A stretch of DNA of 8,860 nucleotides. Origin: Bacteroidales bacterium. GTDB lineage: Bacteria > Bacteroidota > Bacteroidia > Bacteroidales > VadinHA17. The stretch is from the NCBI GenBank assembly GCA_022615595.1, contig JAKEGI010000025.1, forward strand, positions 1-8,860, in the 5' to 3' direction. The translations under genes and the position numbers were made by a program. The notes below the pieces were generated by a model. It saw only the letters and a program-made list of their open reading frames with translations. It was not told the DNA's origin and did no database searches. This document shows positions 6,261-8,860 of the stretch, piece after piece (within the stretch, counting starts at the first letter, position 1; every line of letters begins with the position of its first letter).

Positions 6261-6680
6261 GTGAAATCCGATTTCTGGACACGGTTACGCTCTGACAGCC
6301 TGCGCGACAGGATGCCTGCCTGGATGAAAAACAGATACATCCTGACGTTGTTCATCTTCCTTTTATGGATCATTCTCATTGACCCCAACAACCTGATCTC
6401 CAGGGTGCGTGACCTGCGCACGCGCAACAGGCTTGCCAGGGAGAAGGAGTTTTACATAGGGCGTATTGAGGAGGACAGGAGAAAGCTGAACGAACTGCGT
6501 ACCAGCAATGAAAACCTGGAAAAATTTGCCAGGGAGCAGTATCTTATGAAGAAGCCTGATGAAGACCTGTTTATTATAGTAACCCCGGGTGAGGAGCGCA
6601 GGATAAGGCGTGACAGGAAGGTATCCAAAACAGCGAAGCCCGCTGACAGGCGGGCTTCGGGCAGCTCAAAGAACCACTGA
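6261..6680 (+). CDS. DivIC/FtsB-family septum formation initiator
   Basis: The protein has 139 residues. It has a short basic cytoplasmic N-terminus, one membrane helix (about 26-41, YILTLFIFLLWIILI) and a coiled coil (about 44-86). The diagnostic segment is LEKFAREQYLMKKPDEDLFIIV (about 86-107, cited by its key parts FAREQY, MKK and EDLFIIV), shared by Bacteroidota FtsB/DivIC proteins. These bind FtsL-like and FtsQ-like partners at the division septum. The GTG start at 6261 is preceded by AAGAG. ATG codons at 6312 or 6324 would shorten the N-terminus and also fit. A basic, low-complexity tail of about 30 residues (RRIRRDRK to SSKNH) extends beyond the usual family end, and its DNA contains a strong hairpin. 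The stop is 2 bp from the stop of the convergent OmpH gene. Confidence 0.87.
   Translation: MKSDFWTRLRSDSLRDRMPAWMKNRYILTLFIFLLWIILIDPNNLISRVRDLRTRNRLAREKEFYIGRIEEDRRKLNELRTSNENLEKFAREQYLMKKPDEDLFIIVTPGEERRIRRDRKVSKTAKPADRRASGSSKNH
6634..6659 (-). terminator. Perfect 10-bp hairpin at the convergent 3' ends, possible OmpH-gene terminator
   Basis: Arms 6634-6643 (CGAAGCCCGC) and 6650-6659 (GCGGGCTTCG) enclose the loop TGACAG. Read on the minus strand, the stem is followed by CTGTTTTGG, a weak U-tract, about 25 nt after the OmpH stop. It lies inside the last codons of the division-protein gene, so the two transcripts overlap there. On the plus strand no U-run follows closely. Confidence 0.5.
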
Positions 6681-6682
6681 AA

Positions 6683-7279
6683 TTATTTCTTTTTCTCAGA
6701 GTTATATTTGGCGTTAAGGCCAGCGATGACGTCAACAGTAATGTCAAGTGTTGTGTCACTGTAAAGTATAGGGCCCGGGAACTGTTTTGCCAGGATATAC
6801 TGAAAGTTATGATCCTTATTGAATTCAGCAAGGTACTGGTTAATATATTCAAGCACCTGTCTCTGTGCGACGACACTCTCCTCGTTCAGGTTGAGGGCCA
6901 TTTCATCACGCAGTGCAAGCAGGCTCTGCTGCTGCTGGGCCAGCGTCTGTTCCATCTCAGCTGCAGTAGCCCTTGTAATAAGGCCTTTCTGTGCTTTGTT
7001 CTGGTAATCTCTTACATCACGGTCAAAAGCCTGTGACTTGGCTGTCAGTTCAGCCTCCGAGTTTTTCTGCTTCTCCTCCAGGTCAGCGGTGATATCTTTC
7101 GCCATGTCAAAGTTGGCAATGACCGAGTCGAGCTCAACAAACGCAATTCCCTTGCCGTCAGCATAACTGGCTCCGCCGGAGGTGCCCGCGTCAGTCTTGC
7201 AGCCTGTAACGGCGAGAAGACCCATCAGCGCTACCGTTGCTGCTGTCATGGTGTGTCTCATAAAGGATGATTTATTCAT
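6683..7279 (-). CDS. OmpH/Skp-like periplasmic lipoprotein
   Basis: The protein has 198 residues with a lipoprotein signal: a basic start, a hydrophobic core TAATVALMGLLAV and lipobox VTGC (Cys27), so it should be lipid-anchored. The mature part has the OmpH/Skp layout. A strand IAFVELDSVIANFD (about 45-58) precedes long coiled-coil arms (about 60-150) rich in Glu, Gln and Ala, with a QQQQ run. The C-terminal strand region holds FQYILAKQFPGPILYSD and TVDVIAGLNAKY. Skp-type proteins form trimeric holdase chaperones for unfolded outer-membrane proteins. Members with a lipid anchor are common in Bacteroidota. It is monocistronic in this view. A -7 element overlapping a 12-bp palindrome lies upstream. 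The family call is firm, and chaperone activity is inferred from the family. Confidence 0.88.
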   Translation of the reverse strand: MNKSSFMRHTMTAATVALMGLLAVTGCKTDAGTSGGASYADGKGIAFVELDSVIANFDMAKDITADLEEKQKNSEAELTAKSQAFDRDVRDYQNKAQKGLITRATAAEMEQTLAQQQQSLLALRDEMALNLNEESVVAQRQVLEYINQYLAEFNKDHNFQYILAKQFPGPILYSDTTLDITVDVIAGLNAKYNSEKKK

Positions 7280-7307
7280 TTTCAGGTATCAGATTAGAGT
7301 TTAACAA

Positions 7308-7323
7308 TTTGTGCACAAACATA
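7308..7323 (-). promoter_or_regulatory. -7 element overlapping a 12-bp palindrome upstream of the OmpH gene
   Basis: TTTGTGCACAAA (7308-7319) is a perfect palindrome. It overlaps TATGTTTG on the minus strand (complement of 7316-7323), an exact TAnnTTTG match, about 37 bp before the ATG at 7279. No clear -33 TTG is at the standard spacing. The overlap suggests an operator but does not prove one. Confidence 0.4.
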
Positions 7324-7385
7324 CACAAATTTTAAATATGAAAATGGGTAGGATGACAGAAGACGGAAGAGGCAGAGCAGTGTTG

Positions 7386-8372
7386 TCAGAACTCCGGGCA
7401 GGGTATGGCGTGTACTTTTCTCGACCCCTTGATCTGTGAAGAGAGGAACGAATAGATGAGAGATATCTCAATCGCCCCGCCCGAGGATGTTATCAGGTTT
7501 GAGATGGTGAAGTCATAGCTCACGCCAATATTAAGCTGGTCGGTCTTGATTCCAACCATGCCAATGACAGCATCACCTGCCTGTGAGGTCACGAATGGTA
7601 TGCCCCTGTACCAGACGCCGAAGACAAGAGGTTCCTGAAAGTAGTAGAGACCCACGTCAGACTGGTAAAACTTCCCCTGGAACATTACGTTGGCAGCGAC
7701 AGACATTACCTGGGTAAGTTTGGTCTTGAGACGGCCGCGGCTTAATATCTGGAACCCTCCGTAGAGGTCGACCTTGACCGGTACTGTTGCATCATCACCC
7801 CAGAAAGAAGTCTTTGGGGTGAGCAGGTGATCGACGGTGAATCCTGCCCATATCCGCGGGCTGTATATCAGTGCTGATGTGGCAAAGTCGATATCGGCTA
7901 CGTTGTCAAAAGGCGGTGGGGTTATGGGTGGCAGGGTTCCACCTGTTGTAATCTGGCTGTTCCATACAAGTTTTGTCAGGTCAAGACCCAGGTAGTAGAA
8001 CTTGAAGTTAACACCTGGTCTGATATGCCATTCGTCACTTATCTGAAAGTCATATGAATAGAGCAGTCCTATGTTTGTCGTACTCAGATCACCGGAGCCT
8101 GCCACATCATAGGTTGCAAGGATGCCGATGCCTGAATTGAAGTTCGGGATGGCCTTATCAAATGAGAAGCTGTAGGTATGGAATACTCCCGGGATTGAAG
8201 GCCACTGGTTTCTCCAGTTCAGTGCTACACGGTTGTCTTCCGTAGCTCCTGCAAAGGAGGGAGACAGGTAGAGCTGATTCGCATAGAACTGTGAGAACTG
8301 GGGGTCCTGACCTCTGGCAAAAACAGAAACTAAGATGAACAAACCGATCAGATATTTAGTCTTTGCTGACAA
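7386..8372 (-). CDS. PorP/SprF family type IX secretion system outer-membrane protein
   Basis: This 328-residue protein has a signal peptide (1-21, LIGLFILVSVFARG) followed at once by the family hallmark QDPQFSQFYANQLYLSPSFAGA (22-43, key elements DPQFSQFY, N, LSPSFAG) and NWRNQWPSIPGVFHTY. The remainder alternates amphipathic beta strands typical of a 12-14-strand outer-membrane barrel (GIGILATYDVAG, HIRPGVNFKFYYLG, VDLYGGFQIL, IGVSYDFTIS). The start is TTG at 8372. It has AAGGA spaced correctly upstream, and no in-frame ATG or GTG lies between it and the upstream stop, so TTG is preferred. The gene follows a type B sorting-domain protein on the same strand, the SprB-SprF arrangement, in which PorP/SprF serves secretion or surface attachment of that partner. 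Confidence 0.9.
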   Translation of the reverse strand: MSAKTKYLIGLFILVSVFARGQDPQFSQFYANQLYLSPSFAGATEDNRVALNWRNQWPSIPGVFHTYSFSFDKAIPNFNSGIGILATYDVAGSGDLSTTNIGLLYSYDFQISDEWHIRPGVNFKFYYLGLDLTKLVWNSQITTGGTLPPITPPPFDNVADIDFATSALIYSPRIWAGFTVDHLLTPKTSFWGDDATVPVKVDLYGGFQILSRGRLKTKLTQVMSVAANVMFQGKFYQSDVGLYYFQEPLVFGVWYRGIPFVTSQAGDAVIGMVGIKTDQLNIGVSYDFTISNLITSSGGAIEISLIYSFLSSQIKGSRKVHAIPCPEF

Positions 8373-8408
8373 TCCGGTTCCTTTTTAATTAATTACGAAT
8401 GTAGCCAA

Positions 8409-8442
8409 TTCAGGATGACTCCGCAAGAGGAGTCATCCTGAA
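8409..8442. repeat. Perfect 14-bp stem-loop between the sorting-domain gene and PorP/SprF gene
   Basis: Arms 8409-8422 (TTCAGGATGACTCC) and 8429-8442 enclose the loop GCAAGA. It lies about 67 bp after the stop of the secreted protein and 36 bp before the PorP/SprF start. No U-tract follows on either strand, so it may attenuate or stabilise the shared transcript rather than end it. The rest of the 136-bp gap shows nothing else. Confidence 0.65.
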
Positions 8443-8508
8443 AGTAATCAACAATAGGCCCGATTGGTGAGCAAGATATCAACAGCCTTGTATTCATATG
8501 CTTCTTTA

Positions 8509-8860
8509 TCAATAACTTATAAGTGTAACGTCGCCAGCCATCACAATAGCCTGGCCATTCCGGTAGGTGCCCCTGACTTTCCAGACATATACTCCGGGCG
8601 GGCATAGCTGGCCCTTGTAATAGCCATCCCATCCCATTTCTATTTCACTGCTTTCAAAGACGAGCAATCCTGCCTTGTTATATATTTTTAGGTTGTACGA
8701 AGCAACGCCTGAGGCCACAGGATGGAACACCTGGTTAGCCTCGTCAGTGAGGCGGTTATAATACCCTCCTGTAGGTCCGCCAGTGTTAGGAAGGAAGGCG
8801 GTAGGGAACCTCAGGAACATACCTTTGTCTGTGAATATATCCGTGATTGTCACCGAGTCT
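8509..8860 (-). CDS. T9SS type B sorting domain (gliding motility-associated C-terminal domain), 5'-truncated by window edge
   Basis: The frame is open to the right edge, so the GTG at 8853 is not a true start. Only the last 117 or so residues are visible. They form the type B C-terminal domain: FPTAFLPNTGGPTGGYYNR, then FHPVASGVASYNLKIYNKAG, LLVFESSE, GWDGYYKGQLCPPGVYVWKV, and the final strand GDVTLISY. This domain directs proteins through the type IX secretion system and to the cell surface, as in SprB of Flavobacterium. The canonical motif NGDGxND after FxPN is replaced by NTGGPTGGYYN, a visible deviation. The upstream cargo region is outside the window. The gene heads a same-strand pair with PorP/SprF. 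Confidence 0.9.
   Translation of the reverse strand, partial: DSVTITDIFTDKGMFLRFPTAFLPNTGGPTGGYYNRLTDEANQVFHPVASGVASYNLKIYNKAGLLVFESSEIEMGWDGYYKGQLCPPGVYVWKVRGTYRNGQAIVMAGDVTLISY

Noticed and set aside
8393..8632. 79-codon minus-strand frame overlapping the sorting-domain end and the intergenic hairpin
   Set aside because: It is an alternative frame of the sorting-domain gene, which has the recognisable protein motifs.

Overview
The window looks like a chromosomal piece of an anaerobic member of the Bacteroidota, probably Bacteroidales-like. The evidence is a PorP/SprF protein beside a type B type IX secretion (T9SS) C-terminal sorting domain, a DivIC/FtsB protein with the usual Bacteroidota tail, an OmpH-type lipoprotein, weak Shine-Dalgarno sequences, and several upstream sites that match the Bacteroidota promoter form TTG-N19-TAnnTTTG. 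A tungsten/molybdenum-type aldehyde:ferredoxin oxidoreductase (AOR) points to anaerobic or fermentative metabolism. I saw no rRNA, tRNA, CRISPR array or phage module.

Layout, left to right. 1-992 (+): the 3' part of a PQQ-like beta-propeller gene, cut by the window edge. 1067-1927 (+): two genes 6 bp apart, a membrane-anchored OmpA-domain protein and a small membrane coiled-coil protein, behind a recognisable promoter. 1934-3085 (-): an exported protein with two fused thioredoxin folds, convergent with the pair. 3157-3630 (+): an AT-rich solo Y1/HUH transposase of the REP-associated (RAYT) type, followed by a long hairpin. 3681-5834 (-): a large AOR-family enzyme. 6027-6230 and 6261-6680 (+): a ThiS/MoaD-like sulfur carrier ending in Gly-Gly, divergent from the AOR, then a DivIC/FtsB-like division protein 30 bp downstream. 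6683-7279 (-): an OmpH/Skp-like lipoprotein. 7386-8372 (-): PorP/SprF. 8509-8860 (-): the C-terminal end of a secreted T9SS protein, cut by the right edge.

How the genes may work together. The AOR and the sulfur carrier share a divergent intergenic region. The carrier is a reasonable candidate for donating sulfur to the dithiolene of the AOR metallopterin, though this is inference and a role in thiamine synthesis is not excluded. The PorP/SprF gene and the type B sorting-domain protein form the classical pair of a secreted surface protein and its dedicated outer-membrane partner. The remaining genes are mostly cell-envelope functions: OmpA anchor, OmpH lipoprotein, exported thiol-disulfide protein and division protein. 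The transposase is the only clear mobile gene. A consensus promoter for the thioredoxin gene lies inside its 5' coding end, and its 3' end overlaps a hairpin that can serve both as the AOR terminator and as a REP-like element.

No defence island or clearly new multi-gene system is visible. The points most worth following are the AOR/sulfur-carrier pair, the altered cysteine spacing in the AOR, and the transposase with its GTAG-hairpin.
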